A model generated the notes under the pieces. That model worked only from the letters and a program-made list of their open reading frames with translations. It made no database searches and was not told where the DNA came from. From Dendrolimus kikuchii (lineage: Eukaryota; Arthropoda; Insecta; Lepidoptera; Lasiocampidae): DNA of 64,000 nucleotides. Where the stretch lies: NCBI GenBank assembly GCA_019925095.2, contig CM034389.1, positions 382,001 to 446,000 of the forward strand. Direction: 5' to 3'. The translations under genes were made by a program, and so were the position numbers. This document shows positions 10,541 to 20,074 of the stretch, one piece after another (the stretch's first letter is position 1; every line of letters starts with the position of its first letter).

Positions 10541-11046
10541 ATTTGGCCCAAGACATCAGAACCTAAAATTAAGTCAATAGCGGCTGGAAAACGATAAGAC
10601 GAGTCTGCTAGGGGAAGCTGTGTCGAGTCGAGGAGTGGAACAACGTCAGGTAACATTGTTAATGGTAAAAGACCTGTCAAATCTGGTAGAATGTATGCCT
10701 TTGCGCTAATTACTGGGACTTCGGTGTGAATAGGGCGGAATGTGATGGTAGTTGAAGAACTAGAGTTTTGAGTCTGCTGATTACCGACTCCTGTAATTTT
10801 TAGTTCTGTGTGCTCGACAGGCAAACGTAATTTTTGTGTCATAGTTTTAGTTAACAAGGTTAGCATGGAACCGCTGTCTAATAATGCTCTTGCCTTATGA
10901 AATTCTCCAGCGTTGTCTGCTAGTTCTAGGGACACAGTGGGTAATAAAACTGGTGGATCGTGTACTGTAATGTGCTGAGTATGTGCTGAAATATGACTGT
11001 CATTTTGGTTAGCTTTATCAGAGGGAGTAACAGGGCTGCCGGGCAA
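10498..11046 (-). CDS. BEL/Pao aspartic protease segment of Pol
   Basis: 182 codons. The catalytic loop ALLDSGS (DSG at residues 57-59) and the downstream LGSDVLG block match retropepsins of the A17 (Pao) kind, which process the Gag-Pol polyprotein. The end overlaps the RT ORF by 43 bp in a different frame. The offset lies at the homopolymer A7 (10518-10524, T7 on the coding strand), so either a one-base length change or a -1 ribosomal shift separates them. In most BEL elements gag and pol form a single frame, which makes mutation the simpler reading. The first methionine used here is arbitrary; the frame upstream is closed by stops between 11047 and 11190. Confidence 0.8.
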   Translation of the reverse strand: MPGSPVTPSDKANQNDSHISAHTQHITVHDPPVLLPTVSLELADNAGEFHKARALLDSGSMLTLLTKTMTQKLRLPVEHTELKITGVGNQQTQNSSSSTTITFRPIHTEVPVISAKAYILPDLTGLLPLTMLPDVVPLLDSTQLPLADSSYRFPAAIDLILGSDVLGQIWMVTKFFWAPADQ

Positions 11047-11190
11047 GTGATTATTATGATAAACTTTATTATCATAGTGCTGAGTATGAAACTGGGATTT
11101 ATTTTGTTTACGTGATGTAGTGGATGGTGTATATTGTAGCGATGGTATGGGTGGGTGTAGTGTAGTATTGTGTAAGTGAGTAGCAGGTAG

Positions 11191-12675
11191 TCATTGTTGT
11201 GAATTAATAGGTGAATTACGACGAGAAGAGTTTCTTGATTCCGTGGTTGGGCGGGTGTGTTCTTGTCCTCTTAGTTGTGGGGGCAAGAGGTGAGAATTGT
11301 CATATGTGGGTGATTCAAAGCCACTGCGATGTAAGGTGGTATGGTGTTTCTCGCTATCACATTCTCTACACCGTCCTGTGGATCTGCACTCGTCAGAGTA
11401 ATGGGGTCCTAGACACTTACGGCACCGTTCATGAGCTTGGATAAAATCCCAGCGCCCTTGCGTAGGCTGTCTTAGGTATTCACCGCAGTTCAGCAACCTG
11501 TGTCCTCTAACGTGACACCAAGGGCAGTAATAATTATTGGTCGGTGCTGGTGGGTGGGCGGAATCTTGTGCTATGGGCTCGAAATATTGTGTAGACTGTG
11601 GGTATCCTTGAGCGTACTGTACAGGGTACGCTTGACTTTGTAGAGGATATGCAGGGCGCGTTAAAGGTGGGCGGACGGAAGTAGTGGGCTGAAAACGAAC
11701 GTGCCGAATTTCTGGTCTGGGTGCAGAAGCGCGTGGTTGGTACCGTGCTGAGGGAGAAGCACGTTCAGTTTGTCTGTATGTCGGGCTGAGGGGAGGGGGG
11801 GGTGGGTTATATGTCTCAGTTTCTGTGCAACGTGCATGGTCTTCTAAGAATGTGATTACATCCTTTAAGGTGGGCAGAGTGTCTGAAGACCCATGCGTTC
11901 GTTCAAATAATGTGCGAAGCTCGCCCTTTAACTTCCGCACTACTATTGACACTAGGACGTAGTCTGAGTCATGTAGTGGTAAGTTTAGGTTTTTAAGCGC
12001 CGATTGGGTTGAAATAAGAGGGGCTAAAAATAACTGTCTGATTTGTGAGCGGGTGGTGATGTGGGGTAACTCTAGTATCATATCTATAAACCTATCAATG
12101 AGAACTCGGCGATTTTCGTAGCGATTGGCAAGTGTTGTCATCGCTACATCGTAGTTCTCATCGGTAACCTTGAGGTGTGATACCATACTGAGAGCTTCTC
12201 CGGAGAGGCAAGAAAATAAATAGTGTAATTTAACTGCACCTGACAAATTACCGGCAGTGTCCGTAAGGCTTTTGAAAATAGTTATGAAAGATGGCCAATC
12301 CTCAAGCTTGGAAGAAAATTTGGGTAGATCTATTTTGGGCAGAACAGTAGACGTGGAGAATGTGGGCGAGCTTGGTTTGATGCTTGAGCTGATGGTGATG
12401 TTTGCCACCAAAATTTTTTCATATGCTTCTATAGCCGAGGTGTAGTAGTCAAAGTACCATTTTTCCACTTTGTCGTCAAGGTCTTTAGAGTCCAAGATCT
12501 CATAATATACTGTATCCAACTTGCCCTTTATATCGTCCAATTTTGTAAAGCGCCCTATGAAATCGTTTACACTATACTTTTTGTCTCCTTTTAATATAAG
12601 GTTAGCTATCTCTAATAGGAAAGTTATGTACTTATGGGTTTGCATAAAGATGGCAGATTGCGATTTGGTAGGCAT
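11191..12675 (-). CDS. gag: BEL/Pao Gag
   Basis: 494 codons from the chosen ATG at 12675 (MPTKSQSAIF). A longer upstream extension in the same frame runs through an A/T homopolymer and encodes poly-Phe and poly-Lys, so it is not credible. The middle region (LPKIDLPKFSSKLEDWPSF and following) resembles the DUF1759 gag domain of BEL/Pao. A proline-rich linker follows. Near the C-terminus three Cys/His clusters, YCPWCHVRGHRLLNC, CRKCLGPHYSDEC and CRECDSEKHH, look like nucleic-acid-binding zinc knuckles. Gag forms the particle that packages element RNA. The ORF ends in a stop about 145 bp before the protease ORF. Confidence 0.88.
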   Translation of the reverse strand: MPTKSQSAIFMQTHKYITFLLEIANLILKGDKKYSVNDFIGRFTKLDDIKGKLDTVYYEILDSKDLDDKVEKWYFDYYTSAIEAYEKILVANITISSSIKPSSPTFSTSTVLPKIDLPKFSSKLEDWPSFITIFKSLTDTAGNLSGAVKLHYLFSCLSGEALSMVSHLKVTDENYDVAMTTLANRYENRRVLIDRFIDMILELPHITTRSQIRQLFLAPLISTQSALKNLNLPLHDSDYVLVSIVVRKLKGELRTLFERTHGSSDTLPTLKDVITFLEDHARCTETETYNPPPPPLSPTYRQTERASPSARYQPRASAPRPEIRHVRFQPTTSVRPPLTRPAYPLQSQAYPVQYAQGYPQSTQYFEPIAQDSAHPPAPTNNYYCPWCHVRGHRLLNCGEYLRQPTQGRWDFIQAHERCRKCLGPHYSDECRSTGRCRECDSEKHHTTLHRSGFESPTYDNSHLLPPQLRGQEHTRPTTESRNSSRRNSPINSQQ

Positions 12676-12710
12676 GACGATGAGAAGTGCACAATAAGAA
12701 AAAGCAAACG

Positions 12711-12741
<31 letters not shown>

Positions 12742-12753
12742 TTTTTTTTTTTT
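12711..12753. repeat. A27-T16 homopolymer block
   Basis: A run of about 27 A followed directly by about 16 T lies just upstream of the gag start, able to form a hairpin. It inflates the apparent gag ORF. Length may be affected by assembly. Confidence 0.85.
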
Positions 12754-13296
12754 ACTAATGCTAATAAAGAACACGCAAGAAAGCAGCCAGAGAAACGTAA
12801 GAAATACGAAATAAATAAAAATGATTAGGAAAAAAAAATATATATCAAACTGTCGTGTGCGCTGAGTCTTAATAAACACGAAGCTATATATAAGCTATAA
12901 AAGTTGCACGGCAAGCTAACCACACCGAGTGAAACGAATATAATATTCAATATTATTATATCGATCCGATATCACGTTTAGTGCAAGTATTCGAGAATAG
13001 GTGTGCTGAATAAAGTACAGAATACGTACTCGAGGTTATATTAACCTACCTACGTACCAAAAAATAGTTATCGTGTAGCAATTTGCGTAATTATCTGAGG
13101 AATGTGGAATGGGTATTCAAATATATAAGGGCAGAAGTAATATGTTTATAAGAAAACAAAAAAGAAAAAACAAGGGCAGAAAACGGGTAAATGGGCAGAT
13201 TGATAATGATTGTTTATTTAACTTTTTAGGTATGTGAAAATTTACAATTTGGTTTGAATTAACCATAAAATGGCAAAATACGGTTGTTGCAGACTG
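12754..13296 (-). other. BEL 5' leader
   Basis: An AT-rich leader between primer-binding region and gag, with no supported ORF. It probably carries packaging signals by analogy with other LTR elements, but none can be identified. Confidence 0.5.
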
Positions 13297-13299
13297 TAT

Positions 13300-13338
13300 A
13301 AATAGGTCGCCAGTTGGAATATTCGGTTCGAAAGACCA
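13300..13338 (-). promoter_or_regulatory. Putative primer-binding region, tRNA-Tyr-like
   Basis: Minus-strand TGGTCTTTCGAACCGAAT at 13338-13321 starts two bases inside the LTR. It agrees at 15 of 18 positions with the complement of the insect tRNA-Tyr 3' end with CCA, as remembered. Similarity continues to about 13300 (ataggtcgc on plus equals the tRNA variable-loop side). The tRNA identity relies on memory, not on a search. Confidence 0.55.
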
Positions 13339-13340
13339 TA

Positions 13341-13620
13341 TGATCTGGCCGATTGCCAGATTTCAAGGGTGCAAGGGTAAGAGGGAATGGAGATAAATGG
13401 ACTCACCCGTAATAATATGAGCTGAGTAACCGGAGCGTCTGCGATACAGGAGCAGCAGTGCGTGTTCTCTTGTTATATATCTCCCGCTTCACAACTAGAT
13501 TCACTTGCCACTTATCACCAAGCTCTTGGAACCCGATTAGTATTGCAATTGGGTGGATATCTCAAATGCGCGCGCGATGCGTGAATGTCTTTACGACGGG
13601 TCGATTCAGACTGATGAACA
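13341..13620 (-). repeat. BEL 5' LTR
   Basis: 280 bp starting TGATCTGG and ending GAACA on plus, fitting TG...CA ends. It contains a central 191 bp (13386-13576) missing from the left LTR. As the 5' LTR of a minus-strand element it should hold the promoter, but no TATA box stands out. Confidence 0.75.
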
Positions 13621-13634
13621 ATATATATATACTG

Positions 13635-13790
13635 TGATGTCAGGAGCCTTAAGAACAGACGAGTGTGCATGACAAGAGTTATGAATGTCAAAGAAGCAAG
13701 CGAGGTGTGTAAGAATGGGCCTAAATGGCGCTCTGTTGTTCGTGCCTACCCCGCAAGGGAACTGGCGTGAAGTTATGTATGTATGTATGT
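13635..13790 (+). pseudogene. RTE-type LINE, short 3' copy
   Basis: Begins at the GDVRSLKNRRACMTR codons and ends YPARELA plus stop and (TATG)n. It lies immediately outside the BEL 5' LTR, so the BEL element may have inserted into or beside it. Confidence 0.8.
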
Positions 13791-13833
13791 ATTTATATAT
13801 ATATATATACATAAGTATATATATTTAATGTAC

Positions 13834-14282
13834 TGTTACGAGTTGCAGGACTCAAGTTAAAATGTCGTTAGAATTACTATAGAATTTATTAGAACTATAC
13901 AAACACGTATAACACAGGTACAAATATAACTGAACACAATCAGTCCAAACGTAATGCGCGATTCAATAACACGCGAAAAGTCTGTCACTAAATAGATTAT
14001 CGAATGTACACACTGCCTCACCCCTCCATTGGGGCATTGCTTTATACTGTGCAAATACAATAAGTCTGCTTGACCGCGTGGACTGAATTTCCTAGAATCA
14101 CACCTGGCTAATGACTACCATAAATATTACATACACAACGGGCTGTTTTTCCAATCATAATTTTTAAACACAAAGTAAACATAAGAAGACAGTCATAAAT
14201 AGTTTCAATGTTATAAGCTCAAACGCCGGCGGGTAATAAATGTGCTTTGTATACAGATATGCAGGTGGCCCAAATTGTAACA
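13834..14282 (-). mobile_element. Solo LTR, family 1
   Basis: 449 bp with TGTTAC...GTAACA ends (6-bp inverted terminal repeat) and exact 4-bp target duplication gtac at 13830-13833 and 14283-14286. The poly-A signal aataaa is on the minus strand, which sets orientation. No internal region is present, so it arose by LTR-LTR recombination or is a lone LTR. Related LTRs: 42694-43196, 43658-44307 and a fragment at 35936-36150. Confidence 0.85.
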
Positions 14283-14326
14283 GTACGACACATAAAAGCA
14301 ACAAAAACAAATAAAGCATAACAAGC

Positions 14327-14630
14327 ATCCGTGCAGGAACGGAGAAAGAATACAATTTCCTGCGTTGGGGCGGCCTGTCGTAAGAGGCGACTAAACAACC
14401 CACAGCCAGTTGGTAGGGCATTTGCCCGACTGAATGGCTACCACCCCTGGTCTAAAGTATGTCGCCATAACAATCTTGAGTTGTGTTCCGGCATTAGTGA
14501 CCAGGTTCCAGTTTCCCTTAAGAGAGCAGCAGCGCATTTGTAGCAACATTGCTGTTGCAAATGTCCATAGGCGATTGTAACCGCTTTCCATCAAGTGGGC
14601 CGTCTGCTGATTTTCTGCAATAAAAAAAAA
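14327..14630 (+). mobile_element. SINE X copy
   Basis: Near full length in plus sense: head ccgtgcaggaacgg, tail ttctgcaataaaaaaaaa. A small deletion near the 3' end removes part of the gcctgtctgctgaac block. Confidence 0.85.
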
Positions 14631-14904
14631 GCAGCGTAGTTAAGGAATAGATGTAACAGAATAGTCTTATAGAAGAGTGGAAAAATGATAAATAGCAAAT
14701 TAAGAAGTTTGTATTTCGCAGAAGTGAACTAAATAATGTAAAATAGATAAGTGCCTATATATAAGAAGAAATGTAAAATTAAAACTGCAAGAAGAGTGTA
14801 TTAGTATTTAAGAACTTTGTAAAAGATTTATTTTGGAAAAAAAAGAGAAATAAAGAGTGAAAGTTTATTGTATATACTCGACCTGTCTATAGATTAATTA
14901 TATC

Positions 14905-15420
14905 ATAGAATAGAAAATCGAAACCGATTGTTAATGTACTTGTCCAATTTGAAAATCTGCCCATAAAACTTCAAATTAAAATTTTGTTGCGATTCGTTTT
15001 GCCACTTGTCCGTTGCGATTCGTTTTTCCACTTGTCCGTTCAAGTTTCACTTGTACTGTGTCCCAGCACACATTTCGCTTTTTCGCAGGTTTACTGCAAC
15101 TTATGATTCGGTTATGTTACGTACATTTTAATGAATGCATTTTTAATTTAAACGTATTTTAGTTATATCAAACAAAAAAACTGAATTCGGGACTCGAGAC
15201 GTCCGGCAGAAGTGACAACTTGCCTTACCTACCGCTGCGTGAGAGAAAGGGAAGCCAGACAGACTGGCGCCGTAACGCGTTACGTAACGAAGCGGTCTAC
15301 CCTTTCATAAGAAGTTATCACTTCAAAAACATCCATAGTCTACTCTAAAATTATGCCGCCTTTCACCACGCTTTTTCATCACAGAAAAAGTTCTAATACC
15401 CCCCGTCTATATACAAGTTT
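14905..15420 (+). mobile_element. Family F repeat
   Basis: Shares long blocks with 41955-42600, 57568-57970 and 19195-19475, including tcgtttttccacttgtccgt, gcaggtttactgca and the cccgtctatata end. One arm of the foldback tip seen at 41955-42123 is present. Confidence 0.7.
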
Positions 15421-15615
15421 TTTTTTATTGCTGGAGATCAGCAGACAGGCAGACAGCCTACTTGATTGAAATTGGTTACCGTCGCCTATGGACATTTGCA
15501 ACATCAAAGTTGCTACAAATGCGCTGCTGCTCTCTTAAGGGAGACTGGAACCTGGTCACCAATGCCGGAACACAACACAAGGTTGTTCTAGCGACATACT
15601 TTAGACCAGGGGTGA
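15421..15615 (-). mobile_element. SINE X copy, 5'-truncated
   Basis: Minus sense; T-run and attgctggagatcagcagac at the left mark the A-tailed 3' end. Truncated at the ccaggggtg block. Confidence 0.8.
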
Positions 15616-15639
15616 TGTAGACCATTTTTATGTTAGTGC

Positions 15640-15965
15640 CATTTGCCCCCGAAAAATTCACTTCATTTTATATCGCAAACTCGATGCTTGATATATTCTC
15701 ATGCCGATCTCTTGGCATGAGTATATATGTCCATTTTCGGCATTAAAACTACATTTAAACAAAATTACAATAAAAACGATCCAGTATTCCCAGTGTTTTC
15801 CGAAAACTTAACAGAAAGACATATCGAGTTACTATCGCATTTTTATAGACGATGCATTTTTATATCTATGAACTTGAGAAATGATTGGTCTCATCCAAAC
15901 TTTCATCCTCTATTACAAACAGTCCTAGTTTTATTTATCTATCCCCCGTCAATGAAAACTACAAA
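15640..15965 (+). mobile_element. Family H Helitron-like head
   Basis: The block around 'atgtccattttcggcattaaaactaca' recurs inverted at 23617-23800, and a similar phrase (ttcattttcggcatcgaaa) occurs at 17344. It leads straight into the GGGCAAAA array. The family class is inferred from the 'cggtccagtagtttttacgtg' phrases nearby. Confidence 0.5.
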
Positions 15966-17066
15966 AATGTCAAAAGGGACAACATCAGCAAAAAGGACAA
16001 AAAGAGCAACATGGACAAAAAGGACAAAAAAGAGTCGAAGAGCAAAAGGGCAAAAGGGCAAAAGGGCAAAAGGGCAAAAGGGCAAAAGGGCAAAAGGGCA
16101 AAAGGGCAAAAGGGCAAATGGGCAAAAGGGCAAAAGGGCAAAAGGGCAAAAGGGCAAAAGGGCAAAAGGGCAAAAGGGCAAAAGGGCAAAAGGGCAAAAG
16201 GGCAAAAGGGCAAAAGGGCAAAAGGGCAAAAGGGCAAAAGGGCAAAAGGGCAAAAGGGCAAAAGGGGGCAAAAGGGCAAAAGGGCAAAGGGGAGGGCAAA
16301 AGGGCAGAAGGGCAGAAGGGCAGAAGGGCAGAAGGGCAAAAGGACAAAAGGGCAAAAGGGCAAAAGGGCAAATGGCAAAAGGGCAAAAGGGCAACAGGCC
16401 AAAAGGGCAACAGGCCAAAAGGGCAAAAGGGCAAAAGGGCAAAGGGGGAAAGGGGTAAAGGGGCAAAAGGCCAAAAGGGCAAAAGGGCAAAAGGGCAAAC
16501 GGGCAAAAGGGCAAACGGGCGAAAGGGCAAAGGGGCAAAAGGGCAAAGGGGCAAAGGGCAAGAGGGGCAAAAGGATATTGGGCAAAGGGGCAAAGGGGCA
16601 AAGGGGCAAAGGGGCAAAGGGGCAAAGGGGCAAAGGGGCAAAGGGGCAAAGGGGCAAAGGGGCAAAGGGGCAAAGGGGCAAAGGGGCAAAGGGGCAAAGG
16701 GGCAAAAGGGCAAAATGGCAAAATGGCAAAAGGGCAAAAGGGCAAAAGGGCAAAGTGGCAAAAGGGCAAAAGGGCAAAATGGTAAAAGGGCAAAAAAGCA
16801 AAAGGGCAAAAGGGCAAAATGGCAAAAGGGCAAAATGGTAAAAGGGCAAAAGGGCAAAAGGGCAAAATGGCAAAAGGGCAAAAGGGCAAAAGGGCAAAAG
16901 GGCAAAGTGGCAAAAGGGCAAAAGGGCAAAAGGGCAAAAGGGCAAAAGGGCAAAAGGGCAAAAGGGCAAAAGGGCAAAAGGGCAAAAGGGCAAAAGGGCA
17001 AAATGGCAAAAGGGCAAAAGGGCAAAAGGGCAAAAGGTGAAAAGGGCAAAAGGGCAAAAAGGATAA
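15966..17066 (+). repeat. (GGGCAAAA)n minisatellite, about 1.1 kb
   Basis: An 8-bp unit repeated roughly 130 times. Degenerate units (15966-16040) lead into uniform GGGCAAAA (16042-16262), then blocks with GGGCAGAA (16300-16340), GGGGCAAA (16575-16705) and TGGCAAAA variants (16710-17030). Since neither strand contains stop triplets in the unit, all frames stay open over 300 codons. The resulting KGQKGKRA or PFCPFALL repeats are an artefact, not genes. No promoter, start context or flanking exon supports translation. Confidence 0.95.
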
Positions 17067-17099
17067 AATAACCAAAATGATGAAAATGGCAAATCACAA

Positions 17100-17419
17100 A
17101 ACCAACCAAAGCATGTCCCACTTTTGGGATAATCTTTACATCTTTATAAATCTATCCCAAAATCTATCCCATTATCCGGGATGAAAAATATCCCATGTCC
17201 ACCCTCGGTATTCAAATTACATATGTACCGAGTATCAGCCAAATCGGTCCAAAAGTCTTTCCGTAAAAGGATAACAAACAGAGAGACAAATATCCTTTTA
17301 TCCCGGAAACTATCCCATTTTCCGGGATAAAAAGTATCCTATGTTCATTTTCGGCATCGAAAATATATATATACTGAGTTTCAGCCAAATCGGTCCAGTA
17401 GTTTTTACGTGAAAACGGA

Positions 17420-17512
<93 letters not shown>

Positions 17513-17560
17513 GTTACTTTCGCATTTATAATATTAATAGGGATTATATAATAGTATGTC
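17100..17560 (+). mobile_element. Helitron-like repeat with internal microsatellite
   Basis: Two tandem versions of a 'cagccaaatcggtcca' block (17237 and 17382) precede the CAGA array and then 'ttcgcatttataatattaatagggatta'. This order, with a variable microsatellite near the end, is typical of miniature Helitron-like repeats of Lepidoptera. Confidence 0.6.
17420..17512 (+). repeat. (CAGA)n microsatellite
   Basis: About 23 perfect tetranucleotide units, inside the Helitron-like repeat. Confidence 0.95.
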
Positions 17561-17620
17561 GTCGTGAAAAAGTTAGCCTTGAACTAAACGATGCAATGAA
17601 TGAGAGTTCCGATGGCCCAT

Positions 17621-18039
17621 TCCTCTCTCCTCCCTCCTCCCTCTCCCCTCCTGCCTCCTGCCTCCTGCCTCCTCCATCCTCCCTCCTCTCTCCTGCCTCC
17701 TCCCTCCGCCCTCCTGCCTCGTGCCTCCTCACTCCTCCCTCCTCCTCCCTCCCTCCTCCCTCGTCCCTCCTCCCTCCTACCTCCTACCTCCTCCCTCATC
17801 CCTTATCCCTCCTCCCTCCTCCCTCCTCCCTCCTCCCTCCTCCCTCCTCCCTCCTCCCTCCTCCCTCCTCCCTCCTCCCTCCTCCTCCTCCCTCCTCCCC
17901 TCCTCCCTCCTCCCTGCTACCCCCGCCCTCCCCCCTCCTTCCTCCTTCTTCCTCCCTCCTCCCTTCTCCCTTCTCCCTCCTCTCTCCTCCCTCCTCCCTC
18001 CTCCCTCCTCCCTCCTCCCTCCTCCCTCCTCCCTCCTCC
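17621..18039 (+). repeat. (CTCCCTC)n minisatellite, pure pyrimidine strand
   Basis: About 420 bp of a 7-bp unit with variants (cctgcct, ccttct). The plus strand is almost entirely pyrimidine and the minus strand almost entirely purine. Open frames of 125-163 codons rich in Pro, Ser and Leu are by-products. Confidence 0.95.
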
Positions 18040-18415
18040 CTATATTAATAATAATAGCTTTAATAGAAGTAAGTTATTTTATACTTTTTAGTTTTTGAAG
18101 TCGGTTTTTTTAAACGAATTTATTTTATTTGTTACTTTTTAGTGTTTAGCTATATATGGGTAAGACCTACGAAAGGTGCCGCGCTCCTTAAAAAATATAG
18201 GTCCCAAGAAACGGGAAAAAAAATGTTCGTAAAATGAAAACTACTGCGCCAAACTATGTTAAATTTTTAGGGCACCAAATGGCAACTATTCCGTATCAAA
18301 CTAAATAAGAATCCCATAAATCGGATCATAAATCTCGGAGTAATCGGTAAACATACACAAAAAAAAGATTCCGACGAATTGAGAATTTCCACCTTTTTTT
18401 GAAGTCGGTTAAAAA
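18040..18415 (+). mobile_element. Family K repeat
   Basis: Nearly the same as 37185-37560: tttttgaagtcggtttttt at the start, 'gaagtcggtt' again near the end, and an internal block around 'ataggtcccaagaaacggga'. A MITE-like element is likely; an inverted arm of the same family is at 36655-36735. Confidence 0.7.
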
Positions 18416-18538
18416 TAAGCAATTGTCGCACGATGCGGGTACTCTGGCAACATTCCCCACTTATAACTCCGTATATTGGAATATGGCGCTGTCAAAGGTT
18501 CACAAGGCGAAGGGATAAAATTAATACATTCATATAAA

Positions 18539-18884
18539 CTGAAAGAGAGTGTCGGGGTGAAGGTAAGGAAAGGAATGCTCCGGTGGTTCGGGCATGTGGA
18601 AAGAATGCATGATGAAAGAATGACTAAACAGATATACAATGCAAAAGTGGATGGATGCAGAAGTCGTGGAAGGCCACGACACACCTTCCATGATCAAATT
18701 GATCGTATACTAGCAGAAGGTGATGTCAGAAGCCTTAAGAACAGACGAGCATGCATGACAAGAGTTATGAATGTCAAAGAAGCAAGTGAGGTGTGTAAGA
18801 ATAAGCCTAAATGGCGCTCTGTTGTTCGTGCCTACCCCGCAAGGGAACTGGCGTGAAGTTATGTATGTATGTATGTTTGTATGT
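18539..18884 (+). pseudogene. RTE-type LINE, 3' copy
   Basis: Coding runs from LKESVGVKVRKGMLRWFGHVE to YPARELA plus stop, then (TATG)n. It retains a HDER segment (catgatgaaaga) missing in the 1908 copy, so the two belong to different sub-lineages. Flanking atataaactgaaa and atatgaactgaaa (18532 and 18885) look like a target duplication with one mismatch. Confidence 0.85.
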
Positions 18885-19086
18885 ATATGAACTGAAATTA
18901 TTATGACAATTTTCTTTATTAATATCTATTCTACCAGTTGGCGTTAGCAACATAAAATGCTTCTTCTTCTATTTGGTTATTAACAACATTAATAGAAATG
19001 GTGGTAGAATCATCGCAGACTTAAAATAATTTATACTTGTAATTAATTTTGAAAATATTTCAATGACTTCTAATCTTCTAAGAATG

Positions 19087-19210
19087 TCAGAATAGCGTAA
19101 TGGCTAGCATACGCGTTCCAAGGTCAAAGGGCGCGTGTTCGAATCCAGGCCGGAACGCATGCACAACTTAGGCAGTATTCTGGCGTAATTAAGGATTTAC
19201 TCTGTCACGA
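19087..19210 (+). mobile_element. tRNA-derived SINE B head
   Basis: tagcgtaatggctagcat and gtgttcgaatcc are A- and B-box-like sequences. Longer copies at 37850-38098 and 48486-48770 show the rest of the element. This one breaks into family F. Confidence 0.7.
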
Positions 19211-19475
19211 AAAAGCGTTACGGCCGTGGTGAGCGGCGGCATAATGTTAGAGTAGACTATCGAAGTTTTTATTGCTTCGTTTAATAAAATAAAATATGTT
19301 TAAATAAAAAATGCATTCATTAAGTTTAACGGGCAGATTGTTACTGTACTTGTCCAATTTCAAAACCTGCTCGTAAAATTGTTACGATTCGTTTTGCCAT
19401 TTGTCCGTTGCTATTCGTTTTTCCACTTGTCTGTTGAAATTTCATTTATGTGTCCCACCACACATTTTAGATATT
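19195..19475 (-). mobile_element. Family F repeat
   Basis: Carries the gcggcataatgttagagtag block, then tcgtttttccacttgtc, as in the other F copies, but inner parts are missing. Confidence 0.65.
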
Positions 19476-20070
19476 ATTCTAATCTTAACAACCTCGGTTA
19501 TATCCTTGGGTAGGACGTATTAATTTTTTGTCTTAAAATCTTTCTTTAGCGAAGGTAAGATTATTTGTGGTGTGCTCTTCTGGTGTGAAGAGAACCTACA
19601 GAAGAAGAAAGGAAGCGGAAGGAAGAGAAGACGTTTTGCTGACCCCAATTTTTTATATTGCGAAACAGTCCCGGATCTTGAATTTTTTCGAGGGGGCAAA
19701 ACTGAAAATCCCGTCCCCAATCGCTATTTTTTTTACTTTATTAATCATCATCATCATTTCAGCCATCAGACGTCTACTGTTGTCTACGCTACGCGAAATA
19801 GTAGATTGTTACATAGGAGGTGAAAGTGACCTATTTAAAGAAACGGAAAAAGCTAGAAGATGATTCGAAGAAAATGCAGGCGAAGTCGCAAAAAACGCTC
19901 TAGTAATTAATGTGTATAGTGTAGTAACGATGTGTGACATTAATATATGGCTGACGTTAGAGCCATACGCCGTTCGGGCGGCGGTCATTAGTACCCGTCG
20001 GGGATTTGATATGGCCCCTAATGGCCGGCCTCACTCGCTTATCTCTCACGCCGTATTAGTTTTATACATA
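19476..20070. other. Unassigned spacer
   Basis: Two overlapping open frames (19567-19863) of 80-98 codons were inspected. They have no recognised motif and no support. Confidence 0.4.
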
Positions 20071-20074
20071 ATTA

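Larger units (their letters stand above)
6889..13620 (-). mobile_element. BEL/Pao LTR retrotransposon, near-complete
   Basis: The element is on the minus strand: 5' LTR 13341-13620, primer-binding region 13321-13338, gag, protease, RT/RNase H/integrase, and a shortened 3' LTR at 6889-6972. Domain order protease-RT-RNase H-integrase is that of BEL/Pao and Gypsy. The gag zinc knuckles, the A17-type protease with DSG, the FVDD polymerase motif and the integrase C-terminal extension point to BEL/Pao. Defects are a stop after gag, a one-base offset at 10518-10524, and a 191-bp difference between LTRs. No envelope-like ORF is seen. It is most likely inactive but fairly young, since pol is open for over 1100 codons. 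Confidence 0.9.

Noticed and set aside
12676..12879. Upstream extension of the gag ORF by 68 codons
   Set aside because: It runs through A27/T16 and gives poly-Lys and poly-Phe; the ATG at 12675 gives a normal Gag start.
15727..17121. Long open frames of 240-378 codons on both strands
   Set aside because: They result from the GGGCAAAA tandem array, which has no stop triplet in any frame. No gene structure is present.
17544..18098. Proline/serine-rich and arginine/glycine-rich open frames
   Set aside because: By-products of the CTCCCTC array.
19087..19160. Functional tRNA gene
   Set aside because: A- and B-box-like sequences belong to a SINE head that recurs at 37.85 and 48.49 kb, and the arms do not fold into a cloverleaf.
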